The position numbers and the translations under genes were made by a program. A stretch of 64,000 nt of DNA from Leptospira ainazelensis (GTDB lineage: Bacteria; Spirochaetota; Leptospiria; Leptospirales; Leptospiraceae). The stretch lies in contig NZ_JAFFPT010000006.1 in NCBI RefSeq assembly GCF_016918785.1, positions 1 to 64,000 of the forward strand, read 5' to 3'. Shown here in pieces: positions 1 to 11,360 of this stretch (its first letter is position 1; each line of letters starts with the position of its first letter). The notes beneath the pieces were generated by a model. The model was not told the DNA's origin and ran no database searches. It saw only the letters and a program-made list of their open reading frames with translations.

Positions 1-354
1 CAAATTAATTACGTCACTCAACCGGTCAAACCGTTTTTGAAAAAATTAACCGAATTTTATAAAAATTTTAAATAGGCCAAATCGATCGCAAAGGATTTAT
101 CTTTGTTTGATTGTTGATTCCGATTCTAATCAAGATCGTCCAATTCTATTTGGTTTTATCGGGAGCCGGATTTTCAGATGTGATTCTCCGTTCTTCCATT
201 TAAGTAAAAAACATTTCAGGATTATCATCCTGAAGGATTTAACTTCAATGAATCTATATATTTATCCTTCGACAATTCCATTCTTCTAATTCGTTTAATA
301 AGAATCTTGTGAAACGTTTTTGTTAAGCGAAGTCACTTGTCGGGGAGTCATAGA
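1..354. other. Intergenic region upstream of repeat lipoprotein; no gene supported
   Basis: AT-rich DNA without a convincing gene. A 60-codon open frame at 107-289 has no recognisable domain and no ribosome binding site, so I do not call it. A perfect 8-bp inverted repeat (TTCAGGAT-TATC-ATCCTGAA, 215-234) could form a small hairpin, but no T-run follows it. The promoter of the downstream lipoprotein presumably lies here; I could not pick a convincing -35/-10 pair. Confidence 0.5.
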
Positions 355-3300
355 ATGAATCATTGGACCGTACAATATTTACTTTTCGCAGGACGAAAGA
401 TTTGCTTTCAGTTGCTTCGGCTCATTTGCGTTTTTCTGATTTGTGCAAACTGTTTGGGAAATCGTTCCAGTTCTCCATTTTTCGGTTTTATCGGTTCCAT
501 TTTTGATCAAAGCCCCTCCTTTGGTTCTCATTCCGTATCGGGTCAGGTGATCGGACTGAACGGTCCGGGTTTGGTATTAAAGATTCAAAATTCTGAAAAT
601 TCAAATTCGGAGACGTTGGCTATTTCTTCGAACGGTAAATTTCAATTTCCCTCGCTCCTTCCGCAAAGATCACAATATACGGTTACAGTGGTCTCCACTC
701 CTCTCGCGCAGGTTTGCTCGGTTCGGAATGCGACCGGACTTATCGCAGCTTTCGATATCGATTCTCTTGTCGTAGTTTGTTCTTTCTCCTCCTATTCCGT
801 TAAGATTAACGTTAGCGGTTTGTTCGGAACAGGACTTGGTCTTGTCGTTAAGAACAACGGAACGAACCCGATTACGATCGATTCTTGCTCTACTTCTTCC
901 TGCTCTTATACGTTTTCCGCTCCGATTGCAGACGGAGGAAATTACGACGTGACCGTTGAAACGCCGATCGGAGGTCCCCCTTCTCAGGTATGTTCCCCGA
1001 GCGGAACGAATAGCGGATTGATCTCGGGATCCGACGTCGTCGTAAATATCGTCTGTTCTCGAACTAATTACTTGGTTTCGGTTAACGTAAAAGAACTTAC
1101 GGGTGACGGACTTGTCATCCGAAACAACGGAGAGGACCGACTCATTCCGAGACCGACATGGACTCCACCCGCGGCGATCCCAGAGGTATTGGATACGTTT
1201 ACCATTCCGATCGCCGATGGCGGTAGTTATAATATCAGCATTCCGCAACAACCGAGCAGACCGGGTTTGAATCAAACCTGTTCGGTTCAGGCTCCTAGTT
1301 CCGCCGTCGGTTTTGTCTGGGGATCCAATGTCACCATTCAGGTGATTTGTTCAGTTAGTTTATATAAGGTTCATCTAAATGTTACCGGACTTTCAGGCAG
1401 TAATCTGAAGATTCAAAATAACCTGGAACAAATATCGATTCCGTCTAACGGAACCTACACGTTTTCGACGGAAATTGCCGATCGCGGCGCCTACAGCATA
1501 GGTTTTCCGCAACAACCGGGCGCACCTGGTTTGAATCAAACCTGTTCCGTTTTTGGAACCCCGCCCGCCGATCCTCCCTCTGTCGGAACGATCGACGGGA
1601 GTGATATAACCGTTTTGGTCCTCTGTTCTACGAATTCCTATGACGTACACATAAAAGTGATAGGGCTTGCGGGAACAGGAAGCGCGACGGGGCCGATCTT
1701 CAAAAATAACTCCGAACAAATTCTAATTCCTGCTTCCCCCTCGACGGCGACTTACACGTTTCCGACGAGAGTCGCGGATGGCGGGAGTTATAGGGTTGTG
1801 GTCGATCAAGATCCGATCAATCCGAATCAAAGCTGTTCTCCTACAGGCTCGGTTCCTTATGAAGGAAGTATTTCCGGTTCGGGAATTACTGTCGAATATA
1901 CTTGCGTCACAAATTCTTATTTCGTAAAAGTAAACGTAACCGGTTTGCAAGGACTGGGGTTAAAGTTAACGAATAACGGAGTCGAAGAGTTAAGGTTCGA
2001 TTCGGACGGAATCGGAACGTTTCCTACGGCGATCACCGATCATTCCAACTATGTCGTTACGATTACCGAACAACCCACGGTAGCTGCGCCCTATTCTTAT
2101 TTATCTCAAACCTGTTCGTTCGATACAAGTCCGCCTTCGATCGGAACGATTGCCGGTGGATCCATTACCATTCCGGTGGTTTGTTCCAAGGTTTTGGGAT
2201 TTACATATTTTAATTTTCCGAATTCTTTCACCGGTCTTGAAATGGACGTTTTTGGTATCGTCACTTCTGATTCAAAAATCAAAATCGATCTTCCGTTCGG
2301 TTCCGTTTTAGCTAGTTCGGATCCTGCCGCCAATCTCATTGCCGGTTTTGCGCTCTATTCTTCCGGCACTTCAGCTCGTATTTCAGCGGTTCCGCAAATT
2401 TCTGAAGTAACGGGAAATCCATTCGACGATATTGGTTCTTTCGTTTATACGATCGTTGATGATTTGATCCCTACGCTTACAAAAGATTATTTGCTTCTGC
2501 TCCGAAAAACCATTCCTATTTCGGGAACCGGGATTGGAATGGTTTGTTTTGATAATTCCGGAGGATACTCTTGTGACGACGGCCTGGGAGGTCTTTTGTC
2601 AGGATTTCCGGCCCAGTATGGGAATTTTATTTATCAGCGATCTTTTGGCGGACCCGAAACGATCGGCCCATCCTATCATCATACTACGAAGGATAAAATT
2701 ACGGGACTTGTTTGGAAGACCTGTCTCCAAGGACAAAGCGATGTCACGGCACCTAATTATTGCAGCGGTTCCGGTGTCTCCATGAAATGGCCCGTGGCAC
2801 AATCCTCTTGTGTTGCTTTGAACTCGGGAAGCGGTTATGCGGGAATTAAAAATTGGAGGCTACCTAAAATTTCAGAGTTGGCAACCTTGGTATTTTACGG
2901 CACAACTTTACCACCTTTGATTCAATCGACTTACTTTCCGAACCAAGGAGGAAGTATCGATCTTTGGTCGAACACTCAAAACTCGGATGGAACCGGGTCT
3001 TGGTTTCTCCAGTTTTCGGACGGATTCTCCTATGACGCGAATAACAGTTCCGGAGCCGGCGGAGATTCGTTTCGGGTTCGTTGTGTCTCCGGAGGACAGT
3101 GGCCTCGTGGAGAAGGACTTTTGACGTCCACTTTGATAGATCGAGGAGACGGAACGATCGAAGATACGCTTACGAAACTACGTTGGCGTAAATGCTCGAA
3201 AGGACTTAGCGGGACGGGGTGTTTGACCGGAAGTTTTGCGCCAAGCAATTGGAAGAATGCGCTTTCCCATTGCACCGGTTTGGGGCTTGGTCCCGCCGGA

Positions 3301-3549
3301 AATCCTTGGAGACTTCCGAGCGTCAATGAACTGAGGACTTTGGTGGACCATAACTTTAACGATCCTGCACTAGTGGAAAGATCGGGAAACTTTTTTCCAA
3401 ATACTCAAAATGGAGACTATTGGACCGCGACAACGTTTCTACCCGATTCTACGCAGGCATTTATCGTTTCTTTCGCAGATGGGACTGTGGAAGCATATTC
3501 AAAAACGGGAGTTACGAAGGAAGTCAGATGTGTAACCGAAAACGAATGA
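355..3549 (+). CDS. Surface lipoprotein with six cysteine-paired repeats and two DUF1566 domains
   Basis: Predicted large lipoprotein of 1,064 residues. I start it at the ATG at 355, because GGGGAG at 342-347 is correctly spaced for it; a TTG at 337 in the same frame lies before that site. A hydrophobic leader ends in a spirochaete-type lipobox, LICAN|C, with the acylated Cys at residue 33. The next ~550 residues (DNA 532-2187) are six imperfect repeats of about 85-95 residues. Each has a 'VNVTGLxG' opening, an 'NNG' turn, an 'IADGGxY' core, and two cysteines (TCS mid-repeat, VCS at the end) suited to a disulfide. The C-terminus holds two DUF1566 (Lcl C-terminal type) domains, marked by 'TGLVWKTC', 'NWRLPKISEL', 'WRLPSVNELRTL' and terminal 'VRCV'. 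Family members are surface or secreted; the ligand is unknown. Confidence 0.85.
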   Translation: MNHWTVQYLLFAGRKICFQLLRLICVFLICANCLGNRSSSPFFGFIGSIFDQSPSFGSHSVSGQVIGLNGPGLVLKIQNSENSNSETLAISSNGKFQFPSLLPQRSQYTVTVVSTPLAQVCSVRNATGLIAAFDIDSLVVVCSFSSYSVKINVSGLFGTGLGLVVKNNGTNPITIDSCSTSSCSYTFSAPIADGGNYDVTVETPIGGPPSQVCSPSGTNSGLISGSDVVVNIVCSRTNYLVSVNVKELTGDGLVIRNNGEDRLIPRPTWTPPAAIPEVLDTFTIPIADGGSYNISIPQQPSRPGLNQTCSVQAPSSAVGFVWGSNVTIQVICSVSLYKVHLNVTGLSGSNLKIQNNLEQISIPSNGTYTFSTEIADRGAYSIGFPQQPGAPGLNQTCSVFGTPPADPPSVGTIDGSDITVLVLCSTNSYDVHIKVIGLAGTGSATGPIFKNNSEQILIPASPSTATYTFPTRVADGGSYRVVVDQDPINPNQSCSPTGSVPYEGSISGSGITVEYTCVTNSYFVKVNVTGLQGLGLKLTNNGVEELRFDSDGIGTFPTAITDHSNYVVTITEQPTVAAPYSYLSQTCSFDTSPPSIGTIAGGSITIPVVCSKVLGFTYFNFPNSFTGLEMDVFGIVTSDSKIKIDLPFGSVLASSDPAANLIAGFALYSSGTSARISAVPQISEVTGNPFDDIGSFVYTIVDDLIPTLTKDYLLLLRKTIPISGTGIGMVCFDNSGGYSCDDGLGGLLSGFPAQYGNFIYQRSFGGPETIGPSYHHTTKDKITGLVWKTCLQGQSDVTAPNYCSGSGVSMKWPVAQSSCVALNSGSGYAGIKNWRLPKISELATLVFYGTTLPPLIQSTYFPNQGGSIDLWSNTQNSDGTGSWFLQFSDGFSYDANNSSGAGGDSFRVRCVSGGQWPRGEGLLTSTLIDRGDGTIEDTLTKLRWRKCSKGLSGTGCLTGSFAPSNWKNALSHCTGLGLGPAGNPWRLPSVNELRTLVDHNFNDPALVERSGNFFPNTQNGDYWTATTFLPDSTQAFIVSFADGTVEAYSKTGVTKEVRCVTENE

Positions 3550-3724
3550 GATATTCGTTATTTCAAACGTGAACAGGTTCCATTCAGTATCCGTTTTTCG
3601 AAATTAGAAACGGAACAGACGAAATCGATTTAAACGGAAAAATGAGCTTGGAAAAGAATTTAGGATCGAATACACTTTGCGGGTTTGATCGTTTCGTTTT
3701 GACCGTTTTGAAAAAGGAAACCGA

Positions 3725-4855
3725 ATGATTCGTATGATGCTTCTTTTTTATTTGAGTGGCGGACTCGCATTTTTGCTGGGAGTTTCCCAGATCATCAACG
3801 GTTTTGCAAAGCGGAATTGGATTCTTTCTAGTTTGTTCTTTTCGATGAGTTTTTTTCTTCTAAAGGGGGTTTTTCTACTCGAAGGATTTTTGCGTGAATA
3901 TTCTCACTTTTTCTTACTGGAAATTTTCCTAACTCTTTCCGTCGGTCCGCTTCTTTATCTCTATTTTAATCTTTTGATCGGAGACGAAATTCTCCAAAAA
4001 AAAAGAATCTATCTGAACTTTATACCTGCGGTTTTTTATCTTCTGTTTTGGATGATTCATACTTTGAAGATCAGTATCGGTAACGAGTCCTTTCGTGATG
4101 TCGATTCTAATTATGAAAGCAGTTACGGACTATTGTATGTTTTCGTGCCGATTTCGCCTGCGGTCTACGTTTTCATATTGGCGAGGAAATATTTTCAGAT
4201 TTTTAAGAACGATTTTTTCAAAGGAGGTTGGCCGATTCATATTCAGGCGATTTTTATTCTAGCTATGATCGCTTGTTCGGTCGGAGTTCTGCTGGGAGTC
4301 AGGACTTTGTCGGGAATCGATAAAATTTCGTTCGAAAGACTCTATTGGGCGCTTCTATTATCCTTGAGCGCGATCGTTTATTATACGTTCTTTATCAGCC
4401 AGAAATTTCCGATCACATTTAACATTGTTTCAAAAACGATACGAAGAATCCAGTATGAGAGGACCACTCTAAAAAACGTGGACGTAGTTTCGATCGAACA
4501 AGGGATCGTCAGATTGATGAAAGACGAAAAAATATTTTTAGAAGAGGATTTGACGCTGAAAAATTTGGCGGATCGATTGTCGATGACCCCGCATCAACTT
4601 TCCGAATTTTTGAACGTTCGTTTGAATTTGAATTTTAACAGCTTAATGAACGTTTATCGGATCGAGGAGGCAAAACTCTTACTTCGGCAAAGACCGGATC
4701 TGAACGTTCTCAACGTTGCATATGAATCCGGCTTCAATTCCCTATCGGCATTTCATACCGCATTTAAAAGAAACGTTGGAATGAGTCCGAAAAGTTTTAG
4801 AAAAAATATAACGGAAGAATCAGGACGTAGTCGCCGGATTGAACCTAAGCGTTGA
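3725..4855 (+). CDS. Membrane-anchored AraC-family transcriptional regulator
   Basis: A 376-residue protein with about six or seven hydrophobic segments over residues 1-225 and a C-terminal AraC double helix-turn-helix (about 265-370). The HTH signature is visible in '[17 protein letters not shown]' and '[19 protein letters not shown]' followed by 'GMSPKSFRK'. An AAGGA site precedes the ATG. Membrane-spanning AraC regulators of this layout are common in Leptospira; they probably sense a membrane or periplasmic signal directly. The target is not known; the adjacent upstream lipoprotein on the same strand, 175 bases away, is one candidate. Its 3' end overlaps the convergent ychF gene by 11 bases, with no room for a terminator between them. 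Confidence 0.85.
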   Translation: MIRMMLLFYLSGGLAFLLGVSQIINGFAKRNWILSSLFFSMSFFLLKGVFLLEGFLREYSHFFLLEIFLTLSVGPLLYLYFNLLIGDEILQKKRIYLNFIPAVFYLLFWMIHTLKISIGNESFRDVDSNYESSYGLLYVFVPISPAVYVFILARKYFQIFKNDFFKGGWPIHIQAIFILAMIACSVGVLLGVRTLSGIDKISFERLYWALLLSLSAIVYYTFFISQKFPITFNIVSKTIRRIQYERTTLKNVDVVSIEQGIVRLMKDEKIFLEEDLTLKNLADRLSMTPHQLSEFLNVRLNLNFNSLMNVYRIEEAKLLLRQRPDLNVLNVAYESGFNSLSAFHTAFKRNVGMSPKSFRKNITEESGRSRRIEPKR

Positions 4856-5948
4856 TTCTAAAATAAATCACGTCCCCGTCTTGGACGACGTATTCTTTTC
4901 CTTCGATTCTTAACTTACCCTCTTCTTTTACCTTTGCCTGGTTTCCTGCCCGATCTAGATCTTCATAACTCATCACTTCGGCCCGGATAAAACCTTTCTC
5001 AAAGTCGGAATGAATCACGGCTGCGGCCTTGGGGCCGGTGCTGTTTACGGGTGTGGTCCAAGCCCTGACTTCCACTTCTCCAGCGGTGAAGAATGTGATT
5101 AAACCCAAAAGTTTGTATGCGGTTTTGATCATACGATCCAAGCCGCTTTCAGTTTCACCGATCTCTTGGAGAAAATCGAGTTGTTCGTTTCGGTCGAGAC
5201 CGGAGATTTCTTCTTCAAAACGACCGCAGAGAATGACGAGTTCGGCGTTTTCTTCTTTTGCCATTTGGCGAATTTGCTGAAGAAGCGGTGTGTCTTTTTT
5301 TGCCGCGTCTTTATCGGCGATGTTTGCGACATACATCACGGGTTTGAGCGTGATCAGTTGGAAAGTCTTCGCCAGTTTTTTTTCTTCCTCTTTCATATCC
5401 GGAAGAGCGAGTCTTGCGGGTTTTCCGGCCTTTAGAAGATCCAGGATCTTTTCCAAAACGGACGCGATCTCCTGGGCTTCTTTGTTCCCATTCTTCGCAT
5501 TTTTTGCGGCTCTTTGATACTGTTTGTCGGCGCTGTCCAAATCCGCAAAGATCAATTCAAGATTCACAACCGCAGCGTCGTCGACCGGATTTACTTTTCC
5601 GTGAACGTGTGTTACGTTGTCGTCTTCGAAAGCGCGCACAACGTGACAAATCGCGTCCACTTCTCGGATATGGGAAAGAAACTTATTTCCAAGTCCTTCC
5701 CCTTGGCTCGCGCCTTTTACAAGACCGGCGATATCGACAAATTCGATGATGGCGGGAACGATCTTTTGAGGTTTTACGATTTCAGCAAGACGATCCAATC
5801 TTGAATCCGGAACTTCTACGATTCCCTTGTTCGGTTCGATGGTGCAGAATGGATAGTTTTCCATCTGCGCGCCCGCTTTTGTAAGGGCGTTAAAAATAGT
5901 GGATTTACCTACGTTGGGAAGGCCGACGATGCCGCAATTCAGACTCAT
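4845..5948 (-). CDS. ychF: Redox-regulated ATPase YchF (OLA1/Obg family)
   Basis: A 367-residue P-loop protein of the YchF/OLA1 family, which hydrolyses ATP rather than GTP and binds ribosomes. The G1 loop 'GLPNVGKST' is at residues 9-17, the G3 region reads '[10 protein letters not shown]', and the usual NKxD GTP-specificity motif is replaced by 'NIADKD', as expected for an ATP-preferring member. A coiled-coil insertion follows, then the C-terminal TGS domain ending '[10 protein letters not shown]'. Length matches the family (about 363-367). It is the last gene of a minus-strand group and converges on the AraC gene. Confidence 0.97.
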   Translation of the reverse strand: MSLNCGIVGLPNVGKSTIFNALTKAGAQMENYPFCTIEPNKGIVEVPDSRLDRLAEIVKPQKIVPAIIEFVDIAGLVKGASQGEGLGNKFLSHIREVDAICHVVRAFEDDNVTHVHGKVNPVDDAAVVNLELIFADLDSADKQYQRAAKNAKNGNKEAQEIASVLEKILDLLKAGKPARLALPDMKEEEKKLAKTFQLITLKPVMYVANIADKDAAKKDTPLLQQIRQMAKEENAELVILCGRFEEEISGLDRNEQLDFLQEIGETESGLDRMIKTAYKLLGLITFFTAGEVEVRAWTTPVNSTGPKAAAVIHSDFEKGFIRAEVMSYEDLDRAGNQAKVKEEGKLRIEGKEYVVQDGDVIYFRINA

Positions 5949-5994
5949 GGAGTCCAGATTTTCCGGACAGGGGTCAACCGAAAAGTAAAATCGG

Positions 5995-7002
5995 TTATTC
6001 CAGATCCCAGGACTTTCCGGAACCGTCGCCGTTCAGCGAAAAACTTTCCTGTTTCAGACGGATCAACCGGTTTCCGCGAAAGAAAAAATTTAAAACGGAG
6101 ATTCCATTTGGAATCGAAGGGGACGCGCAGCCCGTGTAATAAATTCCTTCGCTAAAACGCAGATCCTGCGGTTGCGGCAAAAGGCGAATCCAAGATGAAT
6201 TTTCGGTTTTTCCTTCCAAAAGAGAAGCCCATTCTTCCACGCTTTTTTCTCCCAATAAAAAAGAAACTCGATCGAGTTCGAAAGGAATTTCTTGGGGATC
6301 GGTGTTCGTGGAGAACCAAAATTTTAAAGAATCAAAACTCAGTTCCCAAGAAGCCTTTCCCAAAGAAATCGTAGCCATCTCTTCTTTCGATGGTTTTTCT
6401 TCCGATTTTGATTCTTGAATTTTAGAATTCTTTTTGTCCTTGGAAGTTTTGCTTTTCTTTTCGTTTAGAGTTTTTCCGGAAACGGTCTTTGACTTTTGCG
6501 ATTCGGGAGTTTTGGCTTTGTTCTTTGAAGAATTCTTCGCAGACTTGGAAACTTTCGATGAATTTTTTTTTGAAGGAGATTTCTTTTGCTTTTTAGGAGC
6601 CTCGACCTTTTTTTCAACGACAAAGGAAATCCAAGGAATGTTTCCGGACACATTGGCGTCGGGCAGATTCTCTTTTGCTTCTTTGGAAAAGATGTAGAGA
6701 TCATAGCCGTTTTCGGTCGCGTGTGCGAGTTGCTCGGTCGGAGTATCGTTTGCAAAGGCGCCAAAACCCACCAAGAATGCGGTTCCATTCTCCTGAATTC
6801 TTTGCGCCTTGAGCCTTTTGAAAAATAAGGAAGTCGATTTGTAATACCGAATCTTATCGGCTTTCAAGGAAGGTTCACAAACGAGCGCGATACTCACCGG
6901 ACGATCCTTGAGGCCTCCAGTTTCCGAAAATATATGGGAAACTTCGAAGACAAAGAGGATAAGAACCGCGAGAACGACTCGTTTTAAAACCGGATCCTTC
7001 AT
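5995..7002 (-). CDS. Secreted protein with Lys/Ser-rich low-complexity segment
   Basis: A 335-residue protein of unknown function. Residues 1-26 look like a signal peptide (basic start, then [13 protein letters not shown], then FSE). After a globular N-terminal part there is a stretch of about 75 residues dominated by Lys, Ser and Glu (residues about 133-208), predicted to be disordered and strongly basic. A C-terminal part resumes ordinary composition and contains '[17 protein letters not shown]'. I recognise no family. It follows the ferritin-like gene by 4 bases on the same strand, so the two are probably co-transcribed. Confidence 0.7.
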   Translation of the reverse strand: MKDPVLKRVVLAVLILFVFEVSHIFSETGGLKDRPVSIALVCEPSLKADKIRYYKSTSLFFKRLKAQRIQENGTAFLVGFGAFANDTPTEQLAHATENGYDLYIFSKEAKENLPDANVSGNIPWISFVVEKKVEAPKKQKKSPSKKNSSKVSKSAKNSSKNKAKTPESQKSKTVSGKTLNEKKSKTSKDKKNSKIQESKSEEKPSKEEMATISLGKASWELSFDSLKFWFSTNTDPQEIPFELDRVSFLLGEKSVEEWASLLEGKTENSSWIRLLPQPQDLRFSEGIYYTGCASPSIPNGISVLNFFFRGNRLIRLKQESFSLNGDGSGKSWDLE

Positions 7003-7006
7003 CGAA

Positions 7007-7657
7007 TTAAGAAAAAAGTCCGACCGATTTCAAAAGAGAAGTTTGGAATTTTAGATAATTCTTCTTTTCCATTTCTTCAAAGCGCGCATAACGTGTTTTG
7101 TAGTCAGGGTCTTCCGCAGCCAAAACTCCTTTCATATCCGCGAGATGGGATTCTTCTTCCTTGATGATCGATTTGAGGCTGACCGCGATTCCGCTATTTT
7201 CGAGGATTTGATCGTATTCCTGATAAAGAAAATCCGCTCTTTCTTCGATGAGATGGGTTACATAGAGATAGGAAAGGACTGATTGTTTTTTGCCTCGGAT
7301 TCCGGAAGTGTTTAGTCCTTTGAGAACGAGCGCGTCCAGTCTTTGGAAATACGAAAACGCCGGAAAACCGCAGTGAAGATTTTCGGGTTTATAATCCGGA
7401 CAGGAGCCGGGAGAAACTCGTTCGCTCATCCGTTTGAAAAAATGAGCGTGTCTTGCTTCTTCGGATGCGTGTCTGAGAATCATTTCCCCCATTCCGGAAT
7501 CGCTTTGGGTCATTAGAATCTTTCGGGATCCCATGTGTTCCAAAAAAGAAATCGTGTTCAACCAGCGGGAATGAATCTTTGGATCTTCTATGATTTTTTT
7601 TAAAAAAATACGAATCGACTCCGTTGAAACCGGAACCGCGGTTAGAGTTTGGGTCAT
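7007..7657 (-). CDS. Ferritin-like diiron protein
   Basis: A 216-residue, probably all-helical protein. The spacing of acidic residues and histidines matches a ferritin-like diiron four-helix bundle: E40, E67-x-x-H70 ('EEARH'), E138/E139 ('LIEERADF') and E168-x-x-H171 ('EEESH'). The order Glu, ExxH, Glu, ExxH is the full ligand set of this superfamily. Members include iron-storage proteins, rubrerythrin-like peroxidases and hydroxylases; nothing here tells which. AGGA precedes the ATG with suitable spacing. It is divergent from ubiA (126 bases between starts). The function is inferred from motif spacing only. Confidence 0.7.
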   Translation of the reverse strand: MTQTLTAVPVSTESIRIFLKKIIEDPKIHSRWLNTISFLEHMGSRKILMTQSDSGMGEMILRHASEEARHAHFFKRMSERVSPGSCPDYKPENLHCGFPAFSYFQRLDALVLKGLNTSGIRGKKQSVLSYLYVTHLIEERADFLYQEYDQILENSGIAVSLKSIIKEEESHLADMKGVLAAEDPDYKTRYARFEEMEKKNYLKFQTSLLKSVGLFS

Positions 7658-7783
7658 AAGCGTATCCTTTTGAGAGCGGAGAAAAAATCATCGATTTTTA
7701 AGCTTTCTCTTTGATTTTGTGTAGGAAAAGAATTTTGGAGATCATTTCGATTTTCAACACAAGGCAAGAGTCCGACCCAAACT

Positions 7784-8683
7784 ATGAATTTTAGTCTAAC
7801 ATCCCTGAAGCAGTATGGAAGTCTCATCAAGTTTTCACACACTCTTTTCGCGCTTCCTTTTGCGGGAATTGCATTCGTTCTGGCATTTCTCAAAACCTAC
7901 GGAAAATCTTTATTGGAATGGTCGATCCTTTCCTTTCTTATCTTGATTTCCATGGTTTTGGCGAGATCTGCGGCCATGGGATTTAATCGGATCGTAGATC
8001 GGGATATCGACGCGAAAAATCAAAGAACCGTGGATCGGGAAATTCCTGCCGGAAAAATTTCGACTCGTTCCGCCGTGCTTTTTGTCGTTTTATCTTCGAT
8101 TGGTTTTTTGATTGTGAGTGCGTTTATCAATTCGATGGCGTTTGCACTTTCGTTTCCGACCCTCTTGATTCTTTTGGGTTACTCTCTTGCAAAACGTTTT
8201 ACTTGGCTTTGTCACTGGATTCTCGGTTTTTCGATCGGTTTGGCACCGCTTGCGACTTGGGTTGCGATTCGTCAAGAAATCGTCTTAGAGCCCCTTCTCT
8301 GGACTTTCGGACTCGCGTTCAACCTTGCGGGTTTTGATATTCTCTACGCGCTTCAAGACCAGGACTTTGATAAAAAGGAAGGATTGTTTTCGGTTCCGGC
8401 AAAGTTCGGAAGAAAAAATTCTCTCTGGATCGCTGCGGCCAATCACATTCTTTGTGTCGTTCTTTTATTCGCGGCGGGAATCGTATCCGGTTTGGGGCCG
8501 ATCTTTTTATTTTTTCTTTTGATCACTTCCTATTATCTTTTCCAAGAACACAAGATTGTGAGACGCTCGGGTGATAATTTTTTTCCGCCGAGGTTTTACC
8601 AGATCCATTCTTACATTTCTCTGATTCTTTTTGGAGGATTGCTCGTGGATCGATTTTTTTACGGGGTGATTTTGGGAAGTTAA
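7784..8683 (+). CDS. ubiA: UbiA-family polyprenyltransferase (menaquinone pathway, MqnP-like)
   Basis: A 299-residue integral membrane prenyltransferase with about eight or nine transmembrane segments. Both aspartate-rich motifs of the UbiA superfamily are present: 'NRIVDRDID' near residue 70 and '[12 protein letters not shown]' near residue 185. The '[15 protein letters not shown]' block resembles the 4-hydroxybenzoate/MqnP branch. Leptospira makes menaquinone, so the likely reaction is prenylation of an aromatic acid precursor (1,4-dihydroxy-6-naphthoate if the futalosine route is used). The UbiX homologue 270 bases downstream supports this. Substrate and chain length cannot be read from sequence. 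Confidence 0.9.
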   Translation: MNFSLTSLKQYGSLIKFSHTLFALPFAGIAFVLAFLKTYGKSLLEWSILSFLILISMVLARSAAMGFNRIVDRDIDAKNQRTVDREIPAGKISTRSAVLFVVLSSIGFLIVSAFINSMAFALSFPTLLILLGYSLAKRFTWLCHWILGFSIGLAPLATWVAIRQEIVLEPLLWTFGLAFNLAGFDILYALQDQDFDKKEGLFSVPAKFGRKNSLWIAAANHILCVVLLFAAGIVSGLGPIFLFFLLITSYYLFQEHKIVRRSGDNFFPPRFYQIHSYISLILFGGLLVDRFFYGVILGS

Positions 8684-8953
8684 GGTAAGAATTGGATTCT
8701 GATTGGATCCAATATCGAGTCGAACTAACAAAAAGGGATTCCTAAGAATTCTTAAAACGAATCGAGAGTTTTTTTTGAAAAATTTTGAAACGTTCTTTGC
8801 AATCGACGTTTGTTTCCAAGGTGGAATTTGTAGGAGCTCTTACGGTTTCTCCTCGAGATAACTTCTATTTTGAGAATTTGCAAAAAACAAAATCGATTCG
8901 TTTTTTTCCGATAAAAACCGTGACTAAGATTTTTCAACAGATTAGGAGCTCCG
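8684..8953. other. Intergenic region between ubiA and ubiX
   Basis: The 270 bases hold no supported gene; open frames here lack homology and overlap the ubiX start. There is a perfect 12-base palindrome TAAGAATTCTTA at 8743-8754 and a short inverted repeat TTGGAT/ATCCAA near 8692-8715. ubiX has its own good ribosome binding site, so it may have its own promoter here. Confidence 0.4.
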
Positions 8954-9568
8954 ATGAAACTTGTTTTAGGAATGGCCGGTGCGAGCGGCTCCATCTACGC
9001 GGAACGATTTATCCGCGCACTTTCCACGATCGAAGGTTCGACTTTTCTCATCTGTAGTCCGGCTTCACTTCGCGTTTTTCGAGAGGAAATGGATTGTAAG
9101 GTTTCTTCTTCCAAAGAACTCTTGGAATTTATTTTTACCAAATATAAAATCGCAAATTCTTCCCATCAATTTTTGATCCGTAATTTTTCGGACATCGGAG
9201 CCGATATCGCTTCCGGATCCAACCCTTGGAAGGCGATGGTGGTTCTTCCTTGTTCCATGAAAACGATCGCTTCGATTAACGCGGGTTTGACGGAGAATCT
9301 GATCGAAAGGGCGGCCGACGTAACTCTAAAAGAAAGGAGAACCCTTGTTTTGGTTCCGAGGGAAGCTCCTTACAACCGAATTCATTTGAAGAATATGTTG
9401 GAACTCCACGACGCCGGAGGAACGATTCTTCCCGCCTCGCCCGGATTTTATCAAATGCCTAAAACGTTGGATGATCTGGGAGATTTTATCAGCGAAAGAA
9501 TTTTTAGACTTTTAGGTATAGAATTGGATCTATATCCGAGATGGAATCCAAAAAACCAAGAAGAGTAA
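8954..9568 (+). CDS. ubiX: UbiX-family flavin prenyltransferase
   Basis: A 204-residue flavoprotein of the UbiX/Pad1 family. This family makes prenylated FMN, the cofactor of UbiD-type decarboxylases. Visible signatures are the N-terminal FMN loop '[14 protein letters not shown]', the '[13 protein letters not shown]' segment, '[18 protein letters not shown]' and '[16 protein letters not shown]'. AGGAG lies just before the ATG. Together with the UbiA homologue upstream it fits the late decarboxylation/prenylation steps of menaquinone synthesis (MqnM-like role). No UbiD homologue lies in the window. Confidence 0.95.
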   Translation: MKLVLGMAGASGSIYAERFIRALSTIEGSTFLICSPASLRVFREEMDCKVSSSKELLEFIFTKYKIANSSHQFLIRNFSDIGADIASGSNPWKAMVVLPCSMKTIASINAGLTENLIERAADVTLKERRTLVLVPREAPYNRIHLKNMLELHDAGGTILPASPGFYQMPKTLDDLGDFISERIFRLLGIELDLYPRWNPKNQEE

Positions 9569-9579
9569 CTAACGTTTTG

Positions 9580-10281
<702 letters not shown>

Positions 10282-10315
10282 GTCTCATAATGTACAACAG
10301 ACTCAAATCCTACTA

Positions 10316-11359
10316 TTATTCCCACTTTTTTATTTCTTCATTGAGATGATCGAAGATACTTTTGTAGGCTTGATAGATTGGACCGTTTTTATCTTTTAAA
10401 ATTACAGGTTTTCCGTCTTCCCCAGCGTTCATGATCTCCATTGTCAAAGGGATGCCACCTAAGAAACGCGCGTCCGAAGAATCTGCCAATCTCTGGCCTC
10501 CTCCTTTGCTAAATATGGCAGAAGCATGTCCGCATTTGGGGCAAATGAATTCGCTCATATTCTCTATGACGCCTAAGATCGGAACTTTCACTTGAGTAAA
10601 CATCGCCGATGCGCGGTTAGCGTCTAACAACGCGACAGACTGTGGAGTTGTTACGATCACGGCTCCGTTCAGATCGATGAGTTGTGCGAGAGAAAGTTGA
10701 ACGTCGCCCGTTCCGGGAGGAAGATCGATAAAAAGATAATCGAGATCATCCCAGACGATATCGTATAAGAACTGTTCGATGGCCTTTCCGAGCATCGGAC
10801 CTCTCCAAACGACGGGTTGTTTTTCATCGATCAAAAAAGAGAAGGAAATGATTTTGAGTCCATCTTTTTCAAGTGGATAAATTTTATCTTCTTCGGCTTT
10901 TAAGGCAACGCGGCCGTTGACTCCGAACATCTTTCCAACCGATGGACCGTAGATGTCGGCGTCCAAAACTCCCACTTTGTATCCGAGAGAAGCCGCCATA
11001 GCGGCTAAATTGACGGTTACGGTTGATTTTCCGACTCCGCCTTTTCCGGATCCGATCGCGATCACATTTTTAACACCCGGAATTTTATTAGAATCATCTA
11101 ATATGAGTTTTGGATCGACTTCGAATTTGATCTTTACCTTGCCTACACCTTCGAGTTTTGTGAGCGACTGACGGATTTGAGCCTCGAGACCGATCTGAAT
11201 TCTTCTGTCTTGATTCGGCGTTTTGAGAAGAATGCTAGTTTCCCCTTCCTGAATATCGAGCGCTCCTACCATTCCAAGAGAGACTATGTCTTTCTTGAGT
11301 TCGGGATGTTTGATTTTGGTAAGTTCTCTTTGAATTTTTACTGCTTCGATGGCGGCCAT
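10316..11359 (-). CDS. mrp: Mrp/NBP35-family iron-sulfur cluster carrier ATPase
   Basis: A 347-residue P-loop NTPase. Residues about 1-90 form a MIP18/DUF59-like domain; the ParA/MinD-like domain follows with the deviant Walker A '[11 protein letters not shown]', the '[10 protein letters not shown]' switch and 'IDLPPGTGD'. The 'CPKCG' pair characteristic of ApbC/Mrp carriers, which bridges a 4Fe-4S cluster between subunits, is present ('[14 protein letters not shown]'). The family transfers Fe-S clusters to apo-enzymes. It starts one base after the end of the upstream metallophosphoesterase gene. Confidence 0.96.
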   Translation of the reverse strand: MAAIEAVKIQRELTKIKHPELKKDIVSLGMVGALDIQEGETSILLKTPNQDRRIQIGLEAQIRQSLTKLEGVGKVKIKFEVDPKLILDDSNKIPGVKNVIAIGSGKGGVGKSTVTVNLAAMAASLGYKVGVLDADIYGPSVGKMFGVNGRVALKAEEDKIYPLEKDGLKIISFSFLIDEKQPVVWRGPMLGKAIEQFLYDIVWDDLDYLFIDLPPGTGDVQLSLAQLIDLNGAVIVTTPQSVALLDANRASAMFTQVKVPILGVIENMSEFICPKCGHASAIFSKGGGQRLADSSDARFLGGIPLTMEIMNAGEDGKPVILKDKNGPIYQAYKSIFDHLNEEIKKWE

Positions 11360-11360
11360 T

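Noticed and set aside
107..289. 60-codon open frame at the left end
   Set aside because: No ribosome binding site, no recognisable domain and AT-rich low-information sequence; more likely chance.
670..1275. Long minus-strand frame within the repeat lipoprotein
   Set aside because: Antisense shadow of the repeats; Arg/Asn/Asp-rich composition is typical of a reverse-frame artefact.
532..2187. Repeats considered as a possible mobile or CRISPR-like array
   Set aside because: Units are ~270 bases, degenerate at DNA level and keep one reading frame, so they are protein repeats.
8785..9057. 90-codon frame overlapping the ubiX start
   Set aside because: ubiX has a better start and clear homology in another frame; this frame ends inside ubiX.
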